A stretch of 21,860 nt of DNA from a virus: positions 1-21,860 of IMG/VR virus record IMGVR_UViG_3300017783_000246. One strand, 5' to 3'. This document shows, piece by piece, positions 1 through 6,414 of the stretch (the stretch's first letter is position 1; the number at the start of each line of letters is the position of its first letter). A program made the position numbers and the translations under genes. The notes below the pieces were generated by a model, which was given only the letters and a program-made list of their open reading frames with translations, ran no database searches and was not told the DNA's origin.

Positions 1-2
1 TA

Positions 3-488
3 AAAGCGAATACTAATACTGTTAGTTCAAATACGGTTACAACGGATCGGACTCCGCCTAGCGCAATCAGTCCAAGTCTGAGCATAGTCAATAGTGATAT
101 ATGTAAGTCGGGAATTTCAGGAAGTGTAACCTCTTCCGTAATAGGAGTGTCTAGTGGCATTACAATTACAGATGAGGCGTGTCGTCTTATTAAGTATAGT
201 CGTCAATTAAAATCACTTGGGCTTTCAGTCCCGGCAGTGAGCATCTTAGCTCAAGACCCTCAAGTCTTCGATAGTTTATGGCAGAGTGGAATTTACCCAC
301 CACATTCAGGGGAAATTGGGGAAAAATCAAAAGAAATTTGGTTAGCTAATGTAGATATGATGCCAGAAGGATCAATCATCAAAAGCAAACTTTTACAAAA
401 TAATCAAAAACAAAAAGAACCAGAGGAAAATTTTAATGATCTTAAAGATTTTGGTCTTATGGCTCTTAGTTTATTGCTACTCTTCTAA
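3..488 (+). CDS. Partial conserved phage protein (5' end outside window)
   Basis: The frame is open from base 3, so the gene begins before the window; a GTG at 147 is only an internal codon. The visible part has a Ser/Thr-rich stretch, then a region (from about base 60) with the pattern of a protein recurrent in marine phages: Pro-Pro-Ser-Ala, a Cys, Gly/Val/Ser-rich repeats, a Ser-Ser-Gly-Ile-Thr segment, then a charged helical part with a second Cys. I recognise the type from memory only and know no function. Its last 53 bases overlap the start of the next gene, as in a compact late operon. It could belong to a virion or tail-associated protein. Confidence 0.7.
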   Translation, partial: KANTNTVSSNTVTTDRTPPSAISPSLSIVNSDICKSGISGSVTSSVIGVSSGITITDEACRLIKYSRQLKSLGLSVPAVSILAQDPQVFDSLWQSGIYPPHSGEIGEKSKEIWLANVDMMPEGSIIKSKLLQNNQKQKEPEENFNDLKDFGLMALSLLLLF

Positions 489-1692
489 CGCAGAAGAACT
501 TTCTACAGAAAATGTTTTAGACTCGGCTGATCAATGGGAGCTATATGACAGAGCTTCAACGACTCAATGCAATTACTCTGGTCAACTTGAAGAAGGTGAG
601 GTATGTACCGGGCATAGTAATCAAGGAATTGTTGGTGGTGGTGGAATACTCTCAGATCAAATTAGTTTATTAGACCAAGGATTATCTCAAGCTGAAATAA
701 ATCAAGGAATAGAGCTTACTTACGGTAGTAGTATTGAGAGTCATATTTCTAATGTGAATGTACCGTCTTGCTCCGATACTAACTACGATTGCAAAGATTA
801 CTTTACTATTAAATTGCATCTTACAAAGACCAATGGAGATGTAATTAACACTTATGAACACACAGTCGAAATGGACTACTCAGGTGCTCGAGACTATAGC
901 TATCTACAAACAATAGACGAAAATAATTATAGCGATATCTTATTTCAAATGGATATCTGGTCTATTGATGCTGGATATACAGCACCAAGTTTTTATGGCG
1001 GAATAATTTCAGATCCGTTTTTATCTATCCAATACAACACCGTTGAAATAATTACAGACATTATTTTAGATGTCGTAGAGGATATAGCTACGGAAGACTT
1101 AATTGTTGATGTGGTGATTGAAGACTATTACTTCGATGATATTTCTTTTGAAATTGAACTCCCACCGCAAACTGTAGAGGTTATAGAGATTGCCCCGGAT
1201 ATTCCTGAAATGGAAGAAATCCAAACTGAGATACAAATAGAGATTGAAGAGCAAATCTTAGAGGAGATGCCAGAGCTAGAAGAAATTTCAGAGGATCAAC
1301 CAGAAGAGATAGAAGAAATTCAATCTGAAAATGAGCCTGTCGAAGAGTCCACTGTCGAAGAGGAAAACACTGAGGAACAAGAAGAGACACAGCCAGAAGA
1401 AGTTCAAGAAGAGCGAGAGCTAGAGATTAAAGAAAAAGTCGCTGAAAAGATTATGGCTAAAATAGATAAGACTTCTAGTGAAGGTCAAGCTACTCAAGTT
1501 GCCCTTATGGTCGTGCTATCTGATATCAGCTTATCTGATCTTACGACAAAAACTATAGTTGACCGGGACTTTTATACAGATCTTACTTTTTACGAAAATC
1601 AAATCATCACACAGAGCAACGATACAAATTTATTAGAATATATGGATTACATGACAATTAATGAAATGGTGGATAGTCAATGGCAGAATTAG
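436..1692 (+). CDS. Secreted/exported Glu-rich phage protein
   Basis: 418 residues. The first 19 are a clear signal peptide (Lys near the N-terminus, hydrophobic core, Ser-Asn-Ala before the likely cleavage site). Residues 20-240 have a short Gly-run (67-70) and four Cys (45, 57, 112, 119), and look like a beta-rich extracellular domain. Residues about 241-330 are extremely acidic, dominated by Glu with Ile, Pro and Gln. The C-terminus (about 341-418) is a separate folded segment starting with Thr-Ser-Ser-Glu-Gly-Gln-Ala-Thr. It overlaps the upstream gene by 53 bases and the downstream one by 13. The late-operon position and export signal suggest a surface, envelope or virion-associated role. 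The function is unknown. Confidence 0.85.
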   Translation: MILKILVLWLLVYCYSSNAEELSTENVLDSADQWELYDRASTTQCNYSGQLEEGEVCTGHSNQGIVGGGGILSDQISLLDQGLSQAEINQGIELTYGSSIESHISNVNVPSCSDTNYDCKDYFTIKLHLTKTNGDVINTYEHTVEMDYSGARDYSYLQTIDENNYSDILFQMDIWSIDAGYTAPSFYGGIISDPFLSIQYNTVEIITDIILDVVEDIATEDLIVDVVIEDYYFDDISFEIELPPQTVEVIEIAPDIPEMEEIQTEIQIEIEEQILEEMPELEEISEDQPEEIEEIQSENEPVEESTVEEENTEEQEETQPEEVQEERELEIKEKVAEKIMAKIDKTSSEGQATQVALMVVLSDISLSDLTTKTIVDRDFYTDLTFYENQIITQSNDTNLLEYMDYMTINEMVDSQWQN

Positions 1693-2156
1693 AATTACCC
1701 GGGGGATTTAAATTTAAAGGCGGTAAAATTTTTGCAATTATTACAGCTCTAGCTACTTTTGTTGGTGCATTGTATGGAGTTTTTGTAGCCTATAAAGATT
1801 ACACAGATTTTAAAAACTTTATTCAAAATGAGTATGTGGAGCCGGATCTTTCAGGATTTGATAAAAGAATAGATCTAGTACAACAACAAGTAGATATGCT
1901 TCAATCTGAAATGACAATGATTTTAGAGGAAGTAAACTTAGTAGCTTCTACTGCAAAAGAACTTAAAGACGACCTTAAAAGCGATGTCCGCACACTTCAG
2001 CAAGACAGTAGGCATACTGAGTCCGTTGTAAACTCAGTCAAGAACAATACTAGAGACGAGCTTCGATTGTTTGAACAATCAATCAAAGATCTCGAGGGGG
2101 AATTAGAACTAAAAATAAACAAAGCGTTAGCTAATCCGTTAGCGGGAGTAAAATAA
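1680..2156 (+). CDS. Membrane-anchored coiled-coil protein (spanin/holin-like candidate)
   Basis: 158 residues. One transmembrane helix at about 17-38 follows a short Gly/Lys-rich N-terminus. The remainder (about 55-150) is a long heptad-like helix rich in Gln, Glu, Lys and Asp. An N-terminal anchor plus a coiled coil is the architecture of i-spanins, but no lipoprotein o-spanin is visible beside it, so this is only an option. Similar proteins are common in marine podoviruses near the lysis genes. The gene overlaps its predecessor by 13 bases and ends in TAATG, sharing bases with the next start. GGTGGA precedes the start codon. Confidence 0.8.
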   Translation: MAELELPGGFKFKGGKIFAIITALATFVGALYGVFVAYKDYTDFKNFIQNEYVEPDLSGFDKRIDLVQQQVDMLQSEMTMILEEVNLVASTAKELKDDLKSDVRTLQQDSRHTESVVNSVKNNTRDELRLFEQSIKDLEGELELKINKALANPLAGVK

Positions 2157-2443
2157 TGGCCACACTATCAGAACTACAAAAAGAACTACGAACAGTAAAA
2201 AAAGAAGTTAGAGAGCTTAGAACACACAACAAGTTTTTATTGGATAGGCTTGATTTAGCTCATGAGAAAAATGCACAGTTAAGAGAAGAAAAAAACAATA
2301 TGACCGTTGATGAAGTCTTATTAAAACAAAAAGCAAAAGCGGATTATGCTCTTTCGATTGAAAAGTCGATGACTGATCAATTAGAAAAGCAAGAACAAGT
2401 TAAGTTAGATACTACAGGAATTTCAGATGCCGTCACAATCTGA
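2156..2443 (+). CDS. Small coiled-coil protein
   Basis: 95 residues, almost entirely helical. Residues 5-50 are a coiled coil with many Glu, Lys and Arg, followed by a second charged helix (about 55-85). It has no membrane segment, Cys motif or recognisable domain. The start is coupled to the preceding gene through TAATG and has GGGAG just upstream, and the end overlaps the next start by 17 bases. It lies between two small membrane-associated coiled-coil proteins and may assemble with them, which is inference from position only. Confidence 0.75.
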   Translation: MATLSELQKELRTVKKEVRELRTHNKFLLDRLDLAHEKNAQLREEKNNMTVDEVLLKQKAKADYALSIEKSMTDQLEKQEQVKLDTTGISDAVTI

Positions 2444-2621
2444 TAAAATTAATCGTCTCGACAAAGAGGTGGCCTTGATCAAAAAAGATATCCAATTAAT
2501 TATGAATAACCACCTCGCCCATATTCAACAAGACCTTACCCGGATCAATAGAGTTCTGTGGTCTGTAGGTTTTTTATTATTTACACATTTAATAATCCTA
2601 GCAAAAGATTTTATTTTTTAA
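2427..2621 (+). CDS. XhlA-like small tail-anchored protein, possible holin or holin partner
   Basis: 64 residues. A charged helix at 1-38 (with Asn-Asn-His-Leu-Ala-His-Ile) is followed by one C-terminal membrane helix at about 43-62. This layout matches the haemolysin XhlA family, whose members act with holins during lysis. AGGA lies 8 bases before the ATG. The gene closes the first tight cluster: 80 non-coding bases follow. A true holin candidate lies further on at 4086, so this one may be an accessory lysis factor. The family match is from memory of the pattern. Confidence 0.65.
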   Translation: MPSQSDKINRLDKEVALIKKDIQLIMNNHLAHIQQDLTRINRVLWSVGFLLFTHLIILAKDFIF

Positions 2622-2701
2622 TTACGTTTCATTACTTTTTATTAAATAGAGTTACAAACGAATTTAGATAATAAAACCTTTTTAGGTAAAATATAAATAA
2701 A
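2622..2701 (+). promoter_or_regulatory. AT-rich intergenic segment, possible internal promoter
   Basis: Eighty bases without a gene, very AT-rich, with several TATAAA- or TAAAAT-like boxes but no convincing -35 at the right distance. It is the only sizeable gap in the rightward genes from 1 to 5712, so an internal promoter for the phosphoesterase-lysis segment is plausible but unproven. Confidence 0.25.
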
Positions 2702-3403
2702 GTGAAAATACTTATTTTAAGTGATACGCACTTCCCAGCTCAAAACTTAGACTATTGGCCTTATATTAAGAAAATTAAAGCCTTAACTAAGTGGGATAGA
2801 ATAATCCATATTGGCGATTTAGTAGATTTTTCTAGTGTAACTTTTCATTCAGTTAGCGGAGAAACAGATAATCCTACAACTGAAGTAGAAAGAGCTAGAG
2901 TTGAAATTAAAAAATTAGAAAAACTATTTCCTAAAATGGACATCATGTATGGCAACCATGATATCCGGGTCATACGCAAAGCAGAAAGTATGGGTATTCC
3001 AAGAAGTTTTTTAAAAGACTTAAACAAAATGTTTGAGATCAAAGCTAAATGGAAGTGGCACGACAAATTAATAGTTAAGCTCCCAAACGGTAATGATGTT
3101 TTTTTTACACATCATTTTAAATCGAGCGTTTTACAAAGTTCAAAAGAATTAGGCTGTTCGCTTGTCGTCGGGCATCAACATACGCAGAGTTCATATTCTA
3201 TGTGGTCTTCACCCCTAGCCTTAAATTTTGCGATGTGTGTCGGTTCTAGTATCAATCCTAAAGCAGAGAATTTTCGCTATTCTAAAAACTTTATAAAAAG
3301 ACCTATTATATCCGTAGCTAGTATTGGTTATATCGGTTATTGCCAACCCTGTATTCATACAATGCCATTAAATAATAAAGGTCGTTGGACAGGGAAAGTA
3401 TGA
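2702..3403 (+). CDS. Calcineurin-like metallophosphoesterase
   Basis: 233 residues from a GTG start. The motifs of the calcineurin-like superfamily are in order: Asp-Thr-His (D8, H10), Gly-Asp (D39), Gly-Asn-His-Asp (84-87), His-His (137-138) and Gly-His-Gln-His (157-160). These residues bind two metal ions in a phosphodiesterase or phosphatase centre, so the protein is expected to be active. The substrate cannot be read from sequence; relatives in phages act on nucleotides or nucleic acids. The stop codon overlaps the next gene's start as ATGA. The GTG start has only a weak ribosome-binding site, but no better start precedes D8. Confidence 0.9.
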   Translation: MKILILSDTHFPAQNLDYWPYIKKIKALTKWDRIIHIGDLVDFSSVTFHSVSGETDNPTTEVERARVEIKKLEKLFPKMDIMYGNHDIRVIRKAESMGIPRSFLKDLNKMFEIKAKWKWHDKLIVKLPNGNDVFFTHHFKSSVLQSSKELGCSLVVGHQHTQSSYSMWSSPLALNFAMCVGSSINPKAENFRYSKNFIKRPIISVASIGYIGYCQPCIHTMPLNNKGRWTGKV

Positions 3404-3663
3404 AAAACAATGACATTTTAACTATAGCTTCTCAGCTAGTAAATACTGATCGAAATGATCAGCATGGAGATATTACAGAAAACCACATCAATATTGCGAA
3501 GTTGTGGTCTGCCTATAAAGGCGTTGAGTTTACAGCTCATGAAGTAGCAATCATGATGACACTCTTAAAGATAGCCAGAACTAAGTTAGGACAAGTTAAT
3601 CCTGATGATTACATAGACGCTTCCGGGTACATAGGCATAGCCGGGGAAATAGCGAGCGAATAA
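3400..3663 (+). CDS. DUF6378-like small phage protein
   Basis: 87 residues starting at the ATG preceded by AGGG; a TTG five codons earlier is possible but less likely. The sequence has the pattern of DUF6378 proteins: Asp-Arg-Asn-Asp-Gln-His-Gly-Asp near residue 20, then Glu-Asn-His, then a helix with Ala-Arg-Thr-Lys, and Asn-Pro-Asp-Asp-Tyr near the end. The many conserved acidic and His residues in helices recall MazG-type all-alpha nucleotide pyrophosphohydrolases, but that link is inference. It is translationally coupled to the phosphoesterase (ATGA) and lies one base before the lysozyme start. Confidence 0.8.
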   Translation: MKNNDILTIASQLVNTDRNDQHGDITENHINIAKLWSAYKGVEFTAHEVAIMMTLLKIARTKLGQVNPDDYIDASGYIGIAGEIASE

Positions 3664-4089
3664 ATGAATATTAAAGAGAAAACAAAATTATCTATACAAG
3701 AACATGAAGGATATAGGCTGGAGCCGTACCGTTGTACTGAAGGATTTTTAAGCGGGGGCTGGGGCCATAAAATATTAGTCGGTGAAGAAATCCCAACAAC
3801 AAAAGAAGGTTGGGAAGAAATATTTAATAAAGACTTTGATCATGCTTGGAATCAAATGGAACAGCTCTGCGATACGCATGACTTACCAGAGAATGAAGAG
3901 ATGCGTTCTATTTTATGTGAAATGATTTTCCAACTTGGTTTTACAGGAGTATCTAAATTTAAAATGATGATCAAAGCTCTACAAGAAGGCAATATGGAAG
4001 AAGCTCATAATCAAATGAAAGATAGTAAGTGGTATATCCAAACTCCGAACAGATGTGTAGCTCTAGCTGAAAGAATGAGATACGCATGA
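3664..4089 (+). CDS. Endolysin, T4-type lysozyme (glycoside hydrolase family 24)
   Basis: 141 residues. The catalytic region reads His-Glu-Gly near residue 15, Tyr-Arg-Cys-Thr-Glu-Gly at 22-27 and Gly-Trp-Gly-His at 32-35. By alignment with T4 lysozyme, E15 is the catalytic acid, C24 takes the place of Asp20 and S30 that of Thr26. Cys at that place is common in this family; Ser for Thr is a milder change. The enzyme cuts peptidoglycan. It has no signal peptide or SAR helix, so it needs a holin, and the next gene, overlapping by four bases, is a holin candidate. Confidence 0.93.
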   Translation: MNIKEKTKLSIQEHEGYRLEPYRCTEGFLSGGWGHKILVGEEIPTTKEGWEEIFNKDFDHAWNQMEQLCDTHDLPENEEMRSILCEMIFQLGFTGVSKFKMMIKALQEGNMEEAHNQMKDSKWYIQTPNRCVALAERMRYA

Positions 4090-4472
4090 TGTGGGGAATG
4101 TTACTAAAACCTCTACTCGGTACAGTTTCAGAAGTTGCTAAAAATGTTTCAGAAACTCGTAAAGCAAAAGTAGAACAAAAAGTTACTAAAATTAAGGCGG
4201 AAACCGACCTTATGAAAAGAAGAATTTCAGGAGAATTGGAATACGACTTACAGGCTGTAAAGTCTGGAGATAATAGTTTTAAAGACGAGGCTTGGACGAT
4301 TCTTTTTATCATCATTATAGGAATGTGTTTTATCCCACCACTGCAACCATACGTCGAAAGAGGACTAGATGCTTTAGGCAGAACCCCTGATTGGCTACAA
4401 TATTCAATTTATGGAAGTATAGCTTCCTCATTTGGATTACGGGGAATGGGTAAGGTATTAGGCAAGAAGTAA
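4086..4472 (+). CDS. Holin, GTA-type 3-TM family
   Basis: 128 residues. The N-terminal 60 are helical and charged with a slightly hydrophobic start (Leu-Leu-Lys-Pro-Leu-Leu-Gly). Membrane helices lie at about 71-86 and 104-119, separated by a Pro/Glu/Arg loop. The Asp-Glu-Ala-Trp-Thr pattern before the first helix and Ala-Ser-Ser-Phe-Gly-Leu-Arg near the end fit the GTA_holin_3TM family, which releases particles by permeabilising the inner membrane for the endolysin. It starts within the last codons of the lysozyme gene and ends in TAATG, coupled to the next gene. Confidence 0.8.
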   Translation: MMWGMLLKPLLGTVSEVAKNVSETRKAKVEQKVTKIKAETDLMKRRISGELEYDLQAVKSGDNSFKDEAWTILFIIIIGMCFIPPLQPYVERGLDALGRTPDWLQYSIYGSIASSFGLRGMGKVLGKK

Positions 4473-4723
4473 TGGCTGAATATCAAGGAAAAAAAGTAAC
4501 TCTTAATAAGCCAACCCAAGGAGATATAAAAAAATTTAAGGTTTTTGTCCGAGATCCTAGTACCGGAAGGGTAAAGAAAATTAATTTCGGAGCTAAAGGA
4601 ATGTCCATTAAGAAAAATAACCCGGATAGAAAGAAAAGTTATTGCGCTAGAAGTGGTGGAATAAAGAACAAGAACAATAAGCTCTCAGCAAACTATTGGT
4701 CAAGAAGAGCTTGGAATTGCTAA
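4472..4723 (+). CDS. Small basic phage protein (DUF5754-like)
   Basis: 83 residues, strongly basic. It has Gly-Lys-Lys-Val near the start, then Lys-Lys-Ile-Asn-Phe-Gly, a Pro-Asp-Arg-Lys-Lys-Ser stretch with a following Ala-Arg, and a C-terminal Asn-Tyr-Trp-Ser-Arg-Arg-Ala-Trp. This pattern is familiar from small proteins of cyanophages and other marine phages, assigned from memory to DUF5754. No function is known. It is the first of four tiny basic genes joined head to tail. The start is coupled to the holin through TAATG. Confidence 0.75.
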   Translation: MAEYQGKKVTLNKPTQGDIKKFKVFVRDPSTGRVKKINFGAKGMSIKKNNPDRKKSYCARSGGIKNKNNKLSANYWSRRAWNC

Positions 4724-4736
4724 AGGAGAAAAAAAA

Positions 4737-4844
4737 ATGCCGTCATACAAAGGAAAAAAATATCCTTACAGTGCTAAGGGACTCAAAAAATTAAATGAGG
4801 ATAAAAAAAAAGATAAAAAGAAAATGAAAACCAAAAAGAAGTAA
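4737..4844 (+). CDS. Very small Lys-rich protein
   Basis: 35 residues, of which 16 are Lys. The N-terminal half (Ser-Tyr-Lys-Gly-Lys-Lys-Tyr-Pro-Tyr) has aromatic residues and the C-terminal half is nearly all Lys, Asp and Met. AAGGAG stands just upstream of the ATG, and the stop codon is shared with the next start (TAATG), which makes it very likely to be translated. It could bind nucleic acid or anionic lipid by charge alone. I know no family. Confidence 0.65.
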   Translation: MPSYKGKKYPYSAKGLKKLNEDKKKDKKKMKTKKK

Positions 4845-5023
4845 TGCCTAAGAAAAGTCGAGTTAATGAAGCTGGTAATTATACCAAACCTTCTTTGCGC
4901 AAAAGACTATTTAATCAGATTAAAGGTAGTAACACTATGGGAACCCCCGCTGGTAAATGGTCTGCTCGTAAAGCCCAGAAGCTAGCTAGAGACTATAAAA
5001 AAGCTGGTGGTGGATATAAATAA
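4844..5023 (+). CDS. Small basic phage protein (DUF6321-like)
   Basis: 59 residues. Conserved-looking features are Gly-Asn-Tyr-Thr-Lys-Pro near residue 12, Leu-Arg-Lys-Arg-Leu-Phe at about 18-23, Lys-Trp-Ser-Ala-Arg-Lys-Ala-Gln at about 38-45 and a C-terminal Gly-Gly-Gly-Tyr-Lys. This is a recognisable small-protein type in marine phages and large DNA viruses, which I assign from memory to DUF6321. It is coupled on both sides through TAATG. No function is known; the charge suggests nucleic-acid binding. Confidence 0.72.
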   Translation: MPKKSRVNEAGNYTKPSLRKRLFNQIKGSNTMGTPAGKWSARKAQKLARDYKKAGGGYK

Positions 5024-5259
5024 TGCCTCTTAAAAAATCCCAAAAGAGTTTAAAGAAATGGTCGAAACAAAAGTGGACTACCAAATCTGGGAAGCCTTCT
5101 TCCAAAACAGGAGAGAGGTATCTCCCCAAAAGTGTAATTGATAAACTTTCCTCTAAAGAATACTCAGCTAGTACAAGTAAAAAAAGAAAAGCCGGGGGGA
5201 CAGGATCGAGAGCTAAATACTCTAAAAGGATAGCAAGGCTAGTTAGAAATGCCCGATAA
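5023..5259 (+). CDS. Small basic phage protein (DUF5872-like)
   Basis: 78 residues with a very high Lys, Arg and Ser content. Lys-Trp-Thr-Thr-Lys-Ser-Gly-Lys, Gly-Glu-Arg-Tyr-Leu-Pro-Lys and a C-terminal Lys/Arg helix fit the DUF5872 pattern found in phages and giant viruses (from memory). It ends 11 bases inside the next gene. With its three upstream neighbours it forms a run of basic proteins directly after the lysis genes. A DNA-binding or virion-internal role is inference. Confidence 0.75.
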   Translation: MPLKKSQKSLKKWSKQKWTTKSGKPSSKTGERYLPKSVIDKLSSKEYSASTSKKRKAGGTGSRAKYSKRIARLVRNAR

Positions 5260-5494
5260 TGACAAAGTAGAGATAGAGTGGTTTGACGCTTACGAGATGA
5301 GTGCTGGTTGGCATCATCTTGATGATGTTCTTAAAGCTAAATTGCCTATTATGCAAAGTCTGGGATATGTCACTAAAGAAACAAAAGATTCAATTACCGT
5401 ATGCGCAGATAAAAATAAAGACCCTAAAGAAAAAGACCGGGGGCGTTGTCAAATAATACCTAAAGGCTGGATTAAGAAAACCATATTATTTTGA
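5249..5494 (+). CDS. Small conserved phage protein, acidic
   Basis: 81 residues. The N-terminal part reads Trp-Phe-Asp-Ala-Tyr-Glu with Gly-Trp-His-His, the middle has Thr-Lys-Glu-Thr-Lys-Asp-Ser-Ile-Thr, and the end Gln-Ile-Ile-Pro-Lys-Gly. This beta-rich pattern (Trp-His near residue 21, a Thr/Val strand, Ile-Pro-Lys-Gly at the end) is shared by many small phage proteins of unknown function. It overlaps the previous gene by 11 bases and shares TTGA with the next. It is less basic than its four predecessors. Confidence 0.7.
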   Translation: MPDNDKVEIEWFDAYEMSAGWHHLDDVLKAKLPIMQSLGYVTKETKDSITVCADKNKDPKEKDRGRCQIIPKGWIKKTILF

Positions 5495-5712
5495 TAAAAA
5501 CATTCTTTTTAGTTGGTTATATTTGTAGTTACGCAGTTGCTAATTTTGTTGATCCTTTTTGCTTATCTTATTCAGAAGAATATCCGACACAAGTTGAATG
5601 TGAGAAGCGTATCAATTATTTAGATATGCAAGCTAGAACCATTAAAACAAAGGTTTTAGTAAGTCATAACTTCAAATGCCTTATGACTTATGAAAAATCA
5701 GAGGTTTTTTAA
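5491..5712 (+). CDS. Small secreted protein
   Basis: 73 residues from a TTG that overlaps the preceding stop (TTGA). The first 18 or so are a signal peptide (Lys-Thr-Phe-Phe-Leu-Val-Gly-Tyr...), followed by a mature region with three Cys (25, 37, 63) that could form disulfides in the periplasm. No ATG is available and the ribosome-binding site is weak, so the start is uncertain. It is the last rightward gene before the switch to leftward genes. It might assist lysis or modify the cell envelope; no family is recognised. Confidence 0.55.
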   Translation: MIKTFFLVGYICSYAVANFVDPFCLSYSEEYPTQVECEKRINYLDMQARTIKTKVLVSHNFKCLMTYEKSEVF

Positions 5713-5748
5713 AATTGTAATATAACGAAAAGATATTATAGATTAGTT

Positions 5749-5794
5749 GCCGGGATTTTCTCCGTTGTTTTGCTACTTTGGATTTGATCCCGGC
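5749..5794. repeat. Inverted repeat enclosing a leader-element copy; possible terminator
   Basis: GCCGGGAT (5749-5756) and ATCCCGGC (5787-5794) are perfect 8-base arms around a 30-base loop. The loop holds a 19-base copy of the element found at the 5' ends of two leftward operons. It lies between convergent genes (rightward stop at 5712, leftward stop at 5801), so it may end transcripts from both sides. No long T-run follows either arm, and the loop is long for a factor-independent terminator. Confidence 0.45.
5757..5775 (-). repeat. Leader element copy 1 (orphan, in hairpin loop)
   Basis: On the minus strand this reads TAGCAAAACAACGGAGAAA, identical over 19 bases to the copies at 6394 and 10488. 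Unlike them it is not followed by a start codon: the downstream bases enter the hairpin arm. Confidence 0.8.
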
Positions 5795-5800
5795 CTTTAC

Positions 5801-5899
5801 TTATTTGTTAGATAAAGCCTCAATAACAAGCTTCATTACTATTAGAAAACCGCCTATCATAAATATGTGAGCGAACGTATATAGTACTAGATTTAACAT
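5801..5899 (-). CDS. 32-residue single-pass membrane protein
   Basis: The product starts Met-Leu-Asn-Leu-Val-Leu-Tyr and is hydrophobic over residues 2-27, with a short polar tail (Ser-Asn-Lys). It is one transmembrane helix. The start shares TAATG with the stop of the upstream leftward gene, and GGGGG lies about 7 bases before it, so translation is likely. It forms a two-gene operon with the 163-residue gene. Tiny membrane proteins in this accessory position are often involved in superinfection exclusion or host modification, but here that is inference only. Confidence 0.6.
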   Translation of the reverse strand: MLNLVLYTFAHIFMIGGFLIVMKLVIEALSNK

Positions 5900-6390
5900 T
5901 AATAGCCCCCATGATTTATTGTACTTGGGTGGCCATTCTCAAAAGCTTCCATAGCATAATCACGACTAGACGATTGAGATTCTAAATATTCTTCCCTAGA
6001 AATAAAATCTACATACAGATTGTACCCGCTATCAATATCTCTAGGCTTAAAATATTCGAGTAATTCGTCTTTGTGGTAACTCCACCAAAAAGAAAAACCG
6101 GTATTATACTTTTCTGGCCAACTAGATTCAGCATGATCTACATAATCATACTCTCTTCTGATAATATAAATCGGGAAGGTAAATAAAGCATATTTGAAAA
6201 AGGTTTTAATGTAGTAAGTAAGAAAACGAACATATCCATAAAACCTTCTTAAAAACTTAGGTAGTTTAAGAGTCTTAATTGTAGATAGTTCAAAAATTTT
6301 AATTGCTACAATAAAAGCATTTGTTACAGGAACTAAAGTAAAACTAAGTTTTTTGTTAAAGTATTCGTATTGTATTGGTGTTGTAAACAT
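5899..6390 (-). CDS. Unknown protein, accessory (moron-like) position
   Basis: 163 residues, rich in Tyr, Phe, Lys and Ile. Hydrophobic stretches at about 22-35 and 64-78 may be membrane-associated. The second half is soluble and acidic, with Trp-Trp-Ser-Tyr-His-Lys near residue 103 and a Ser-rich stretch before the end. No family is recognised. The ATG follows the repeated leader element directly (CGGAGAAAGAT before ATG), so the start is firm. It lies between lysis genes and integrase and is read against the late operon, where lysogenic-conversion genes often sit. Confidence 0.7.
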   Translation of the reverse strand: MFTTPIQYEYFNKKLSFTLVPVTNAFIVAIKIFELSTIKTLKLPKFLRRFYGYVRFLTYYIKTFFKYALFTFPIYIIRREYDYVDHAESSWPEKYNTGFSFWWSYHKDELLEYFKPRDIDSGYNLYVDFISREEYLESQSSSRDYAMEAFENGHPSTINHGGY

Positions 6391-6393
6391 ATC

Positions 6394-6414
6394 TTTCTCC
6401 GTTGTTTTGCTAAG
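6394..6414 (-). repeat. Leader element copy 2, ribosome-binding site of the 163-residue gene
   Basis: On the minus strand it reads AGCAAAACAACGGAGAAA, preceded by CTT, and lies 3 bases before the ATG at 6390. The GGAG inside it is the ribosome-binding site. It is identical over 21 bases to the copy at 10488. Confidence 0.85.

Noticed and set aside
147-149. GTG as the true start of the first gene
   Set aside because: The frame is open to the window edge and the upstream residues continue the family pattern.
1181-1390. Minus-strand frame opposite the Glu-rich segment
   Set aside because: Leu/Phe/Ser-rich antisense of repeated GAA/GAG codons, with no ribosome-binding site or context.
3385-3399. 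TTG start for the DUF6378-like gene
   Set aside because: The ATG at 3400 has AGGG at the right distance and overlaps the upstream stop as ATGA.
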